Shown here piece by piece: positions 6,855-15,476 of a DNA stretch of 15,476 nt (position 1 is its first letter; every line of letters begins with the position of its first letter). The stretch lies in contig CAMPKP010000074.1 of NCBI GenBank assembly GCA_946887295.1, forward strand, positions 1-15,476, in the 5' to 3' direction. This DNA is from an uncultured Gemmatimonadota bacterium. GTDB lineage: Bacteria; Gemmatimonadota; Gemmatimonadetes; Gemmatimonadales; GWC2-71-9. A program made the position numbers and the translations under genes. The notes beneath the pieces are model-generated. The model was not told the origin of the DNA, did no database searches, and saw only the letters and a list, made by a program, of their open reading frames with translations.

Positions 6855-7895
6855 ATGGCCTCCGTCCACCTCGACAAGGTGTGGAAGACCTACCCCAACG
6901 GGCACGTCGCCGCCCGGGGCGTGGAGCTCGACATCGCCGACGGCGAGTTCATGGTGCTGGTCGGCCCCTCGGGCTGCGGGAAGAGCACGGCCCTGCGCAT
7001 GATCGCCGGGCTCGAGACGCCGAGCGCCGGCCGGGTGCTGATCGGCGGCCGCGACGTCACCGGCCTCCCGCCTCAGGAGCGGGACATCGCGATGGTCTTC
7101 CAGAGCTATGCGCTCTATCCCCATATGACGGTCCGCGAGAACCTGGCGTTCGGGCTCCGCATGCGCGGTGCGGCGCCCGCGGTGATCGCCGACCGGGTGG
7201 CGGCCGCCGCCAAGGCGCTCGGCCTCGAGGCCGTGCTCGACCGGAAGCCGGGGCAGCTGTCGGGAGGGCAGCGCCAGCGCGTCGCACTCGGCCGGGCGAT
7301 CGTGCGGGAGCCGCTGGTCTTCCTCTTCGACGAGCCCCTTTCGAACCTGGATGCCAAGCTCCGGCTGGAGACCCGCGCGGAGCTGGCGCGGCTGCACCGC
7401 CGGCTCGCCGCGACGATGGTCTACGTCACCCACGATCAGGAGGAGGCGCTGACCCTGGGGAGCCGGGTGGCCGTGATGCACGAGGGGCAGGTGGAGCAGG
7501 TGGGTCCCCCGCTCGAGGTCTACCGCCGGCCCGCCACCATCTTCGTGGCGACGTTCGTGGGATCTCCCGCCATGAACCTCCTCCCGGCCGATCTGCTGCC
7601 GGGTGCGCGGCCCGGGACGGCGGCCGCGGCGGGCGTCACCCTCGGCGTGAGACCGCACGACATCGCCGTGGGAGCTCCGGGATCCGCCGATCTCGACGCC
7701 CTGGTGGACGTGGTCGAGCCGCGAGGCAGCGAGCTCCTCGTGTATCTTCGGCTGGGACCCACCGGCGATGGGCCCGAGATCCGGGTGATCACCCCGCCCG
7801 ATCTCGAGATCGCCCCCGACCAGGTGGTAGGGCTCCGGTTCGACCGCGGGCGGCTGCATTTCTTCGATCGGGAGAGCGGGCGCCGGGTGGACTGA
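6855..7895 (+). CDS. Sugar ABC transporter ATP-binding protein, MalK/UgpC/MsmX type (346 aa)
   Basis: Hydrolyses ATP on the cytoplasmic face to drive uptake by the two preceding permeases. The ATG at 6855 starts 3 nt after the previous stop, with AAAGGG 7 nt upstream. Motifs: Walker [10 protein letters not shown] (37-45), Q-loop [17 protein letters not shown], signature LSGGQRQR (from residue 135), Walker B VFLFDEP with Asp159/Glu160, D-loop SNLDAKLR, and the switch His193 in VTHDQEE. A C-terminal TOBE/OB regulatory region follows, with [10 protein letters not shown] near residue 260. It is slightly shorter than MalK (about 370 aa). Annotation pipelines often call this family UgpC, but glycerol-phosphate is not implied. 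In some bacteria one such ATPase serves several importers; here its position completes a four-gene operon. No sugar-cleaving enzyme or LacI/ROK repressor is linked. Confidence 0.95.
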   Translation: MASVHLDKVWKTYPNGHVAARGVELDIADGEFMVLVGPSGCGKSTALRMIAGLETPSAGRVLIGGRDVTGLPPQERDIAMVFQSYALYPHMTVRENLAFGLRMRGAAPAVIADRVAAAAKALGLEAVLDRKPGQLSGGQRQRVALGRAIVREPLVFLFDEPLSNLDAKLRLETRAELARLHRRLAATMVYVTHDQEEALTLGSRVAVMHEGQVEQVGPPLEVYRRPATIFVATFVGSPAMNLLPADLLPGARPGTAAAAGVTLGVRPHDIAVGAPGSADLDALVDVVEPRGSELLVYLRLGPTGDGPEIRVITPPDLEIAPDQVVGLRFDRGRLHFFDRESGRRVD

Positions 7896-7903
7896 TACCT
7901 TTG
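7896..7903 (+). promoter_or_regulatory. Possible TAnnTTTG-type promoter element
   Basis: TACCTTTG lies immediately after the ATPase stop codon and about 70 nt upstream of the YagU-like gene. It fits the TAnnTTTG -7 element known for Bacteroidetes. A related TACATTG occurs at 8994-9000, 22 nt before the kinase start. No matching upstream TTTG-like -33 box was found at good spacing, so the call is tentative. Confidence 0.25.
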
Positions 7904-7974
7904 TGGGAGCGACACGGCCGGATCAGAGCGCCGGAGCCGTGCTCCTTCGACCGTGCGGCACGCAAGGAGGCAAC

Positions 7975-8487
7975 ATGGCGAGACGGATACGCACCCGTGG
8001 CGGGGTGGGCAGGGATCTCCTCAAGGGGGCGGTGGCCGGAGCGGTGGCGACCTTCGTGATGGGCCGGGTCACCGGCTACATGTACGAGCACGAGGACCGC
8101 CAGGCCCGCCGGGAGGAGGAGGACGCGCGGGGCGACCGCAGCGCCTACGAGATCGCCGCGGAGAAGGCCGCTGCGGCCGCGGGAACCTCGCTCGACCGGG
8201 AGCAGCGGGCCCGGGCAGGCTCGGCCATTCACTGGGCCCTCGGCATCGGGGCCGGGGCGACCTATGCCGTGCTTCGCCGCCGCTTCCACCGGCTCGGCAG
8301 CGCGGCCGGGACCGCGTTCGGCACCGGCTTCTGGGCCTTCATGGACGAGGGGCTGGTGCCGGCGCTGGGCCTCACGCCCGGGGCCACCTCGTTTCCCTGG
8401 CAGACCCACGCCCGCGGCCTGGTCGGTCATCTCACATTCGGTACCGTCACCGAAGGCACACTCCGGCTGCTGGATCGGATGGCCTGA
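7975..8487 (+). CDS. Small membrane protein resembling YagU/DUF1440 family (170 aa)
   Basis: The ATG at 7975 follows AAGGAGG (7964-7970) by 4 nt, so it is preferred to an upstream start at 7903 that would add 24 non-conserved residues. After a basic N terminus, residues 13-35 form a glycine/alanine-rich hydrophobic helix ([20 protein letters not shown]). A charged stretch ([14 protein letters not shown]) comes next, then further hydrophobic segments at about 82-100 ([17 protein letters not shown]), 110-132 and 149-166. The motifs WMYxxED-like 'YMYEHED', '[13 protein letters not shown]', '[15 protein letters not shown]' and '[14 protein letters not shown]' match my memory of DUF1440/YagU-like inner-membrane proteins, for which no biochemical role is established (E. 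coli YagU has been linked to acid stress). It probably forms an operon with msrB, 14 nt downstream. Confidence 0.82.
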   Translation: MARRIRTRGGVGRDLLKGAVAGAVATFVMGRVTGYMYEHEDRQARREEEDARGDRSAYEIAAEKAAAAAGTSLDREQRARAGSAIHWALGIGAGATYAVLRRRFHRLGSAAGTAFGTGFWAFMDEGLVPALGLTPGATSFPWQTHARGLVGHLTFGTVTEGTLRLLDRMA

Positions 8488-8501
8488 GAACGGGAGGCAG
8501 C

Positions 8502-8957
8502 ATGGCAGAAGAGAAGAAACCCGACGACGAGCAGCTCAAGCGAAAGCTCACCCCGCTGCAGTACCAGGTCACCCGGCATGAGGGCACCGAGCCTCCCTTC
8601 CGCAACGAGTACTGGGACAACAAGGAGCCGGGGATCTACGTGGACGTGGTCTCGGGTGAGCCGCTGTTCAGCTCGCTCGACAAGTTCGACTCGGGCACCG
8701 GCTGGCCCAGCTTCACCCGGCCGATCGAGCCCGAGCACGTCGTGGAGCGGGAGGACCGGTCCCTGCCGGCGAGTCGCACCGAGGTTCGCTCTCGCGAGGC
8801 GGACTCGCATCTGGGGCATCTGTTCGACGACGGTCCGGCGCCGGCCGGTCTGCGGTACTGCATGAATTCCGCGGCCCTGCGGTTCGTTCCGGTGGACCGG
8901 CTGGAGGCGGAAGGATACGGCCGTTACCTGCCGCTGTTCGAGCGGACCACGAAGTAG
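8502..8957 (+). CDS. msrB: Peptide-methionine (R)-S-oxide reductase MsrB, zinc-less single-Cys form (151 aa)
   Basis: Reduces the R epimer of methionine sulfoxide in proteins, repairing oxidative damage. The ATG at 8502 follows GGGAGG by 4 nt. The SelR/MsrB domain covers about residues 14-133. Signatures are [36 protein letters not shown] (54-71), [11 protein letters not shown] (102-112) and the catalytic [11 protein letters not shown] with Cys120. There is no other cysteine: both zinc-binding CxxC pairs of the E. coli enzyme are replaced ([11 protein letters not shown] and [12 protein letters not shown]), and the resolving position in 'SGxGWPSF' is Thr. The sulfenic acid must therefore be resolved by thioredoxin directly or by another thiol. 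No signal peptide, so the enzyme is cytoplasmic. It appears co-transcribed with the preceding membrane-protein gene. Confidence 0.96.
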   Translation: MAEEKKPDDEQLKRKLTPLQYQVTRHEGTEPPFRNEYWDNKEPGIYVDVVSGEPLFSSLDKFDSGTGWPSFTRPIEPEHVVEREDRSLPASRTEVRSREADSHLGHLFDDGPAPAGLRYCMNSAALRFVPVDRLEAEGYGRYLPLFERTTK

Positions 8958-9021
8958 CGGCGGGTTCCCGGCGCGCGGGGTTCGGCGCCGACGTACATTG
9001 AGGCGTCCGGACTCCACGCGC

Positions 9022-11466
9022 ATGCCCTTCTCCGCTCGCTCAGCCCTGCGGTACACCGCTCTGGTCGTCCTGCTGGCGGCGCTCTATGCCACGGCGGGAT
9101 GGATCGGCCTGCGGTACGTCACCATCGGGCACAACGTCTCGCTGGTGTGGCCGTCCGCGGGCATCGCGTTCGCCGCGCTGGTTCTGCTGGGCGGGCGATA
9201 CTGGCCGGGTGTCCTGCTGGGCGCCTTCCTCGCGAACGTCACGACACCGGCCCCGCTCGCGGCCGTCCTGGGGATCTCGGTCGGCAATACAGTCGAGGCG
9301 CTGCTCGCCGCCTACTTCCTTCGCCGCGTGGCCGGACCCCGGCCCCAGCTCGAAGATCCCCTTCACGCTCGCACGCTCGTTCTCGTTGCCGTACCGGTGG
9401 CTGCGCTCGCCGCGGCGCTCATCGGGGTCGGTACCCTGGTGGCCGTCGGGGAGCTCGCGCCGGGCGCCGCCACGCAGGCGCTGATCATGTGGTGGGGCGG
9501 GGACGCGCTCGGCATGCTGGTCGTCGCGCCGGTCGCGTTCAGCTGGGCGGCCCGGCCCCGGTTCCGCGATACCCGCCGGCTGCTCGAGGTGGTGGCCCTG
9601 GTGGTGGGCACGGCGGCCGCGGCCGATCTGGGTCTGCTTCAGAGCTTCCGGCTGCCGGCGCTGGAGGAGGTGGAATACGCCTACCTCCTCTTCCCCTTCG
9701 TGGTGTGGGCCGGCGTACGGTTCGGTCCACGAGGCGCGTCGCTGATCACCCTGGTCGTGTCCATGGTGGCGGTATGGCACACGGCCCGGGGCGGGGGTCC
9801 CTTCCTGGTCGGTTCCGTGGGGGGCACGCTTCTGGCCGTCGCCTGCTACCTCCTGGTTCTATCGATCACCGGGCTGGTGGTCGCGTCCGCGGTGTGGTCC
9901 GAGCGGGAGCGCGCGACGCGGGCGCTGCAGCAGAGCGAGGAGCGGCTGAGGCTGGCCCTCGACTCGGCGCGGATGGGCATCTGGTACTGGTCGGTGGAGC
10001 ACAACGCCCTCACCTGGGACGACAACCTCCGCGCGCTGTACGGCCTCGCCCCCGACGACGTGGTCGCCGACTACGAGCAGTTCATCGGCCGGGTGCACCC
10101 CGACGACCGGCAGTACGTCGGACGGTCGGTGGAGCGGGCGCTCCTGAAGGGCGAGGCCCTCGATTACGAGTTCCGCATCCTGCTGCCCGATGGCCGGGTG
10201 CGCTGGATCGCCGACCAGGGAAGGGTCGGCCGCGACGCCCGGGGAAAGCCCGTCTATCTCACCGGCGTCTGCATGGACGTGACCGAGCGGCGCTCCTCCG
10301 AGGAGCGGCTCCGCCAGTCCCACCGCATGGAGTCGGTCGGCCGGCTGGCCGGCGGCGTGGCCCACGAGACCAACAACCAGATGAGCGTGGTGCTTGGCGC
10401 CGCGTCCTTCGTCCTGGGCCGGTCGGACATCCCCGAAGCCGTCCGCGCCGACGTGGAGCACATCCGCAAGGCGGCGGAGCGGACGTCGAGCGTGACGGCG
10501 CAGCTGCTCGCCTTCAGTCGGCGCCAGATCCTCCGCCCGATACCGCTCGAGCTGAACGGGCTGGTGAAGAGCTGGGACGGCGTGCTCCGACGCATCATGG
10601 GTGAGGACTGCACCGTGCTGTTGCGCCCCGGCGACGGCGTGGGCGCCATCCAGGCCGATCCCGGCCAGCTGGAGCAGGTGCTGCTGAACCTGGCGCTCAA
10701 CGCGCGGGATGCGATGCCGCGGGGCGGCACCCTCACGGTCGAGACCTTCGTCGCGGAGCTCACGACCGAGTACGCCAGGCGCCATGCGGGGGTGGCCATG
10801 CGCGCGGGGTATTACGCGGTGCTGGCGGTGAGCGATACGGGCCACGGCATGGATCGCGACACCCTGGGCCACGTGTTCGAGCCGTTCTTCACCACCAAGG
10901 GCGTGGGGCACGGCACCGGACTCGGCCTCTCCACCGTCTACGGCATCGTGAAGCAGTCGGACGGCTATGTGTGGGCCTACAGCGAGCCGGGGCGGGGCAG
11001 CACCTTCAAGATCTACCTGCCCCTCACCGGGAAGAAGGACGCCCCGGGCACGGCCGCACCCGACCCGGCTCCGGTCCGGCCCGGCAGGGGCGAGTCGGTG
11101 CTCCTGGTCGAGGACGACGACGGAGTGAGACGCATGACCAGGCGGGCGCTGGAGGAGGGTGGCTACCGCGTGCTCGAGGCGGCCAACGGCCTGGATGCGC
11201 TCGCGCTGCTGACGTCCACCAGCGGGCGGATCGGCCTGGTGCTCACCGACGTCGTCATGCCGGGGATGAGCGGCCGGGACCTCGCCGACCGCATCGTCGA
11301 GCTGCGTCCCGGGACTCCGGTGCTGTTCACGTCCGGCTACACCGACGGTGAGATCGTGCGCCGCGGCCTGCTGGACCCCGAGGCCGCGTTCATCCAGAAG
11401 CCCTTCGGGCCCGATGCCATCGTCCGGATCGTGCGCGAGCGGCTGGAGGGGGCTAGCTTGACCTAG
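9022..11466 (+). CDS. Hybrid sensor histidine kinase MASE1-PAS-HisKA-HATPase-REC (814 aa)
   Basis: Membrane-bound sensor that autophosphorylates and passes the phosphate to its own receiver. ATG 9022 was chosen because hydrophobic TM1 follows directly; an in-frame TTG at 8998 is possible, and neither start has a strong ribosome site. Residues about 10-295 form a MASE1 sensor with about eight membrane segments (VWPSAGIAFAALVLLGGRYWPG is typical). A linker coiled coil leads to a PAS_3 domain (about 310-425: ALDSARMGIWYWSVE ... EFRILLPDGRVRWIADQGR ... GVCMDVTERR). The H-box is GGVAHETNNQMSVVLG with His448; most relatives have AHDFNN. The ATPase domain has the N-box LLNLALNARDAMPRGG and the G-boxes DTGHGMD and GTGLGLSTVYGIV. 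The receiver (about 692-814) has phosphoacceptor Asp743 (LTDVVMPGMSG) and Lys793 (QKPFG). No output domain, so a separate phosphotransfer partner is expected; none is adjacent. Confidence 0.93.
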   Translation: MPFSARSALRYTALVVLLAALYATAGWIGLRYVTIGHNVSLVWPSAGIAFAALVLLGGRYWPGVLLGAFLANVTTPAPLAAVLGISVGNTVEALLAAYFLRRVAGPRPQLEDPLHARTLVLVAVPVAALAAALIGVGTLVAVGELAPGAATQALIMWWGGDALGMLVVAPVAFSWAARPRFRDTRRLLEVVALVVGTAAAADLGLLQSFRLPALEEVEYAYLLFPFVVWAGVRFGPRGASLITLVVSMVAVWHTARGGGPFLVGSVGGTLLAVACYLLVLSITGLVVASAVWSERERATRALQQSEERLRLALDSARMGIWYWSVEHNALTWDDNLRALYGLAPDDVVADYEQFIGRVHPDDRQYVGRSVERALLKGEALDYEFRILLPDGRVRWIADQGRVGRDARGKPVYLTGVCMDVTERRSSEERLRQSHRMESVGRLAGGVAHETNNQMSVVLGAASFVLGRSDIPEAVRADVEHIRKAAERTSSVTAQLLAFSRRQILRPIPLELNGLVKSWDGVLRRIMGEDCTVLLRPGDGVGAIQADPGQLEQVLLNLALNARDAMPRGGTLTVETFVAELTTEYARRHAGVAMRAGYYAVLAVSDTGHGMDRDTLGHVFEPFFTTKGVGHGTGLGLSTVYGIVKQSDGYVWAYSEPGRGSTFKIYLPLTGKKDAPGTAAPDPAPVRPGRGESVLLVEDDDGVRRMTRRALEEGGYRVLEAANGLDALALLTSTSGRIGLVLTDVVMPGMSGRDLADRIVELRPGTPVLFTSGYTDGEIVRRGLLDPEAAFIQKPFGPDAIVRIVRERLEGASLT

Positions 11467-11512
11467 ACATTTCTGCCGCCGTGTTCTGGCGCTCGACCAA
11501 CGGGAAACCTGC

Positions 11513-13399
<1,887 letters not shown>

Positions 13400-13418
13400 G
13401 GCTCGTGCCACGGAGGTT

Positions 13419-13432
13419 GTGACAGCTGTCAC
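13419..13432. promoter_or_regulatory. Perfect 14-bp palindrome resembling a CRP/FNR-family operator
   Basis: GTGACAGCTGTCAC reads the same on both strands. Extended by one base each side (TGTGA-N6-TCACG, 13418-13433) it matches the CRP consensus TGTGA-N6-TCACA except at the last position. It lies upstream of the DUF4142 gene. If TAGGCT (13455-13460) is the -10 hexamer, transcription would begin near 13467 and the palindrome centre (13425.5) would fall near -41.5, the classic class II activator position. No good -35 is present at 17-bp spacing, consistent with activator dependence. The regulator itself is not in the window. Confidence 0.45.
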
Positions 13433-13490
13433 GACCCCCGGGCGTGATTCTTCGTAGGCTGCTCTCAGACCCCAATAGGAGAGTCGCCAT

Positions 13491-14120
13491 ATGTACCGCA
13501 ACTCCAGGATCACTTCGGGCGTCGGCGCCAGCATTCTGCTCGCCGCCCTGCTCGCCGCGTGCGGTGATCGGGCCAACCGCGAGGAGACCGGCAGCGCGGC
13601 CGGCTCCATGGGCGATACAGTCCCCACGGCCTCCGATACCAGCTCCACTCCGACCACCAGCGCAGATCTGAGCGACGCCAACATCGTCGCCCTGCTCGAT
13701 CACGCCAACCAGGCCGACAGCGCGGCGGGAGCGCTGGCGGTCAAGAAGGCCACCAACCCACAGGTGAAGAAGTTCGCCCAGATGATGATGGCCGATCACC
13801 ACAAGTTGCGGCAACAGGGCGCGGAGCTCGCCAAGAAGCTCGGCGTCACGCCCGAGCCGCCGGCGAACGACCCCGTGACCGAGCTGGCGCGCAAGGAGAT
13901 GGACACGCTCCAGGCCGTGCCCAAGGGGGCGGCGTTCGACCGGACCTACATCCAGCAGGAGATCGCGGCGCACCAGGCCGTGCTCGACCTGGCGGATCAG
14001 GCCCACGGCGCGGCCGACAACGAGCAGCTCAAGACGCTGATCGAGCAGGCCAGGCCGCTCATCGAGAACCACCTCAAGCAGGCCCAGGCGATCGAGAAGG
14101 AGATCGGAACCTCGGCCTGA
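13491..14120 (+). CDS. DUF4142 (ferritin-like) lipoprotein (209 aa)
   Basis: The ATG at 13491 follows AGGAGAG (13477-13483) by 7 nt. The N terminus is a lipoprotein signal: hydrophobic ASILLAALLAAC with lipobox L21-A-A-C24, so the mature protein starts at Cys24 and is probably anchored on the periplasmic side of the inner or outer membrane. A Ser/Thr/Ala-rich linker (about 34-60) leads into an all-helical DUF4142 domain (about 60-205): DANIVALLDHANQADSAAGALAVKKATNPQVKKFAQMMMADHHKLRQQG, then DRTYIQQEIAAHQAVLDL and ARPLIENHLKQAQAI. The spaced His residues (DHANQ, MADHHK, AHQAV, ENHLK) and Glu/Asp residues are typical of this ferritin-like four-helix family. Metal binding is suggested by the fold, but no function is established. 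It is likely monocistronic, with a palindromic operator-like site upstream and a strong hairpin downstream. Confidence 0.93.
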   Translation: MYRNSRITSGVGASILLAALLAACGDRANREETGSAAGSMGDTVPTASDTSSTPTTSADLSDANIVALLDHANQADSAAGALAVKKATNPQVKKFAQMMMADHHKLRQQGAELAKKLGVTPEPPANDPVTELARKEMDTLQAVPKGAAFDRTYIQQEIAAHQAVLDLADQAHGAADNEQLKTLIEQARPLIENHLKQAQAIEKEIGTSA

Positions 14121-14141
14121 GTGTCACCAGAGCGGAGGGAA

Positions 14142-14165
14142 GGGGGCGTGACCCGTCACGCCCCC
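14142..14165. terminator. Bidirectional terminator-like hairpin between convergent genes
   Basis: GGGGGCGTGA / TCACGCCCCC forms a perfect 10-bp GC-rich stem with a 4-nt CCCG loop. It sits 21 nt after the DUF4142 stop and 5 nt beyond the stop of the convergent propeller gene, so it can serve both. It has no T-tract on the plus side and only a short TTCCCT on the minus side, so termination may be non-canonical. Confidence 0.6.
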
Positions 14166-14170
14166 AACGC

Positions 14171-15476
14171 TCAGAATCCCTCCAGCGACCACAGATCCCC
14201 GCCCCGCGGCGCTGCCCGATCGAACAGCACCCAGCGACCGTCCGGCGACCACACCGGATAGTCGATCCGTACATCGCGATCCGCGAACTGGTACACCGTG
14301 TAGGGGGGCTGCCCACCGACAGGGTAGGCCCACAGCACTTTGTGCCCGCGCACGTCCATGATCAACGACTCCGACGGAGAGAAGGACATGTGGCCGCCGC
14401 TCATCACGGACGGCAGCGCGCGAGCCTCGCCGCTTGCGACGGCCACGCGGAAGATCTCCGGCTGCCGTTCCCGCTCTCCGCGGAATACCACCGCGGCGCC
14501 ATCCCGGGTCCAGACGAGGAAGTGACCCCAGCACCCCACCGACGCGAGCTGCCGCTGTTCCGAGCCGTCCGCCCGCATGATCCAGACTTCGGACCGGCCG
14601 CTCCGGTCGGAGACGAATGCGATGTGGCTGCCGTCGGGGGAGTAGAAAGGATTGGTATCGAGGGCGGGGTCATCCGTGAGCCTGGTGAGCGAGCTGTCGC
14701 CCAGATCCACCCGCCAGATGTCCGTGTTCCCGCCTCGAGCGGAGAAGAAGGCGAGAGCGCGCCCGTCCGGGGTCCATGCCGGCTGGTAGTCTCCACCGGG
14801 GCCCGAAGTGACCTGGCGGACGTCGCCGCTCGCCTCCCGGAGCCAGATGTTCATCTCGCCAGAGCGGTCCGAGTTGAACGCGATTCGGCGTCCGTCGGGT
14901 GACCAGGCACCGCGACTCTCGACCCGGGTGGTCGCCAGCACCGGCTCGGGCATGCCGGTCGGGCGGCCGCTCTCGGGCGAGACGGGCAGCCGCCAGAGAT
15001 CGGAGTTGATGCCGCGAACCGCGAAGACCAGCCGCCGCCCGTCCGGCGCCAGGGTGGGCTGAACGTCCTCGCCGGCACCGGTCGTGAGCTGTTCCGCCGG
15101 CCCGGCGGGAGCACCGGTCGGCCCGACCGGTACTCGCCAGACGTTGAGACCGCCTCCGCGATAGGAGGAGAAGTAGATGAAGCGCCCGTCGGGCGACCAG
15201 ACGGGATCCGTGTCGAACACGTAGTCGTCGGTCACCATGGTCACCGTTCGCCTCGCCACGTCGGCTACCGCGATGTCCGACTTGGTCTTCTCGATGCGGC
15301 GGAACACCACACGCGATCCGTCCGGCGACCACTTCGGCTGGGTGTGGACCACCGCCTCGCTCGAATCCGATGTGAGCTGGCGCGGGTTGCGGCCGCGGGT
15401 GTCGGTAAACCAGATACGCTGTGCGCCGGCGAGCGGGGCATCGAACGCCAGCCGGGTTCCCTCCGGCGAGTATGAC
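14171..15476 (-). CDS. PD40/TolB-like WD40 beta-propeller protein, 3' part (5' end outside window)
   Basis: The frame is open from the window edge to the TGA at 14171-14173, about 434 residues. A GTG at 15352 is internal, because the residues encoded beyond it (SYSPEGTRLAFDAPL ... RQLTSDSSE) continue the same repeat. About ten repeats with the PD40 core 'W-S-P-D-G-x-x-hydrophobic-x-F' are visible: YSPEGTRLAF, WSPDGSRVVF, WSPDGRFIYF, LAPDGRRLVF, WSPDGRRIAF, WTPDGRALAF, YSPDGSHIAF, WTRDGAAVVF, FSPSESLIMD and WSPDGRWVLF. Between them are 'NIW/VW' and 'RQLT/RLT' strands typical of TolB-like propellers. The eighth and ninth blades are the most degenerate. In related proteins the missing N terminus can be a signal peptide, a DNA-binding domain or a Ser/Thr kinase, so localisation cannot be given. 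It is convergent with the DUF4142 gene. Confidence 0.9.
   Translation of the reverse strand, partial: SYSPEGTRLAFDAPLAGAQRIWFTDTRGRNPRQLTSDSSEAVVHTQPKWSPDGSRVVFRRIEKTKSDIAVADVARRTVTMVTDDYVFDTDPVWSPDGRFIYFSSYRGGGLNVWRVPVGPTGAPAGPAEQLTTGAGEDVQPTLAPDGRRLVFAVRGINSDLWRLPVSPESGRPTGMPEPVLATTRVESRGAWSPDGRRIAFNSDRSGEMNIWLREASGDVRQVTSGPGGDYQPAWTPDGRALAFFSARGGNTDIWRVDLGDSSLTRLTDDPALDTNPFYSPDGSHIAFVSDRSGRSEVWIMRADGSEQRQLASVGCWGHFLVWTRDGAAVVFRGERERQPEIFRVAVASGEARALPSVMSGGHMSFSPSESLIMDVRGHKVLWAYPVGGQPPYTVYQFADRDVRIDYPVWSPDGRWVLFDRAAPRGGDLWSLEGF

Noticed and set aside
5898..7859. A 653-codon open frame on the minus strand opposite the transporter genes
   Set aside because: It is antisense to three genes with clear family motifs. 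Its translation is a His/Arg/Gly/Glu-rich low-complexity product without domains, as expected from the GC-rich third positions of the real genes.
6050..8059. A 669-codon plus-strand frame overlapping the second permease and the ATPase
   Set aside because: It is an out-of-frame shadow; the permease and ATPase frames carry intact EAA and ABC motifs.

Overview
The window is a strongly GC-rich, gene-dense bacterial chromosomal segment. Third codon positions are so rich in G and C that long false ORFs run antisense to most real genes. Several clues suggest a Gemmatimonadota-like or related soil/environmental lineage: a small Trp/Tyr-rich hypothetical protein, a DUF4142 lipoprotein, PD40/TolB-like and FG-GAP beta-propeller proteins, a MASE1 hybrid kinase, and a split LigD operon. 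This placement is inference; no rRNA or universal marker gene is present. No tRNA, rRNA, CRISPR array, transposase, integrase or prophage gene was seen. No gene-free stretch exceeds about 100 bases.

Layout. (1) 2-715 (+): 3' end of an FG-GAP/VCBS propeller protein, with a hairpin over its stop codon. (2) 753-1103 (-): small conserved hypothetical protein, convergent with gene 1. (3) 1187-3796 (-): three-gene operon, transcribed as an uncharacterised 224-aa protein, then a stand-alone LigD-type polymerase/primase, then a stand-alone ATP-dependent DNA ligase. The genes overlap at both junctions. This is bacterial end-joining or gap-filling machinery with its LigD domains on separate polypeptides, and with no Ku and no phosphoesterase domain in view. 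(4) 3888-7895 (+): complete CUT1 carbohydrate ABC importer (lipoprotein binding protein, two permeases, MalK/UgpC-type ATPase), divergent from the repair operon and tightly coupled.

(5) 7975-8957 (+): small membrane protein resembling YagU/DUF1440, followed by a zinc-less, single-cysteine methionine sulfoxide reductase B. (6) 9022-11466 (+): hybrid sensor kinase MASE1-PAS-HisKA-HATPase-REC. (7) 11513-13399 (+): divergent FtsH-type AAA+ zinc protease. (8) 13491-14120 (+): DUF4142 lipoprotein, preceded by a perfect 14-bp palindrome that resembles a CRP/FNR-family site. (9) 14171 to the window end (-): 5'-truncated PD40/TolB-like beta-propeller protein, convergent with gene 8 and separated from it by a strong hairpin.

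The central theme is nutrient uptake beside stress functions: DNA end repair, methionine repair, membrane protein quality control and signalling. The most notable item is the Ku-less split LigD operon led by an unknown protein. That protein's layout of conserved blocks loosely recalls DUF6884/YaaA-like proteins; this resemblance is speculative.
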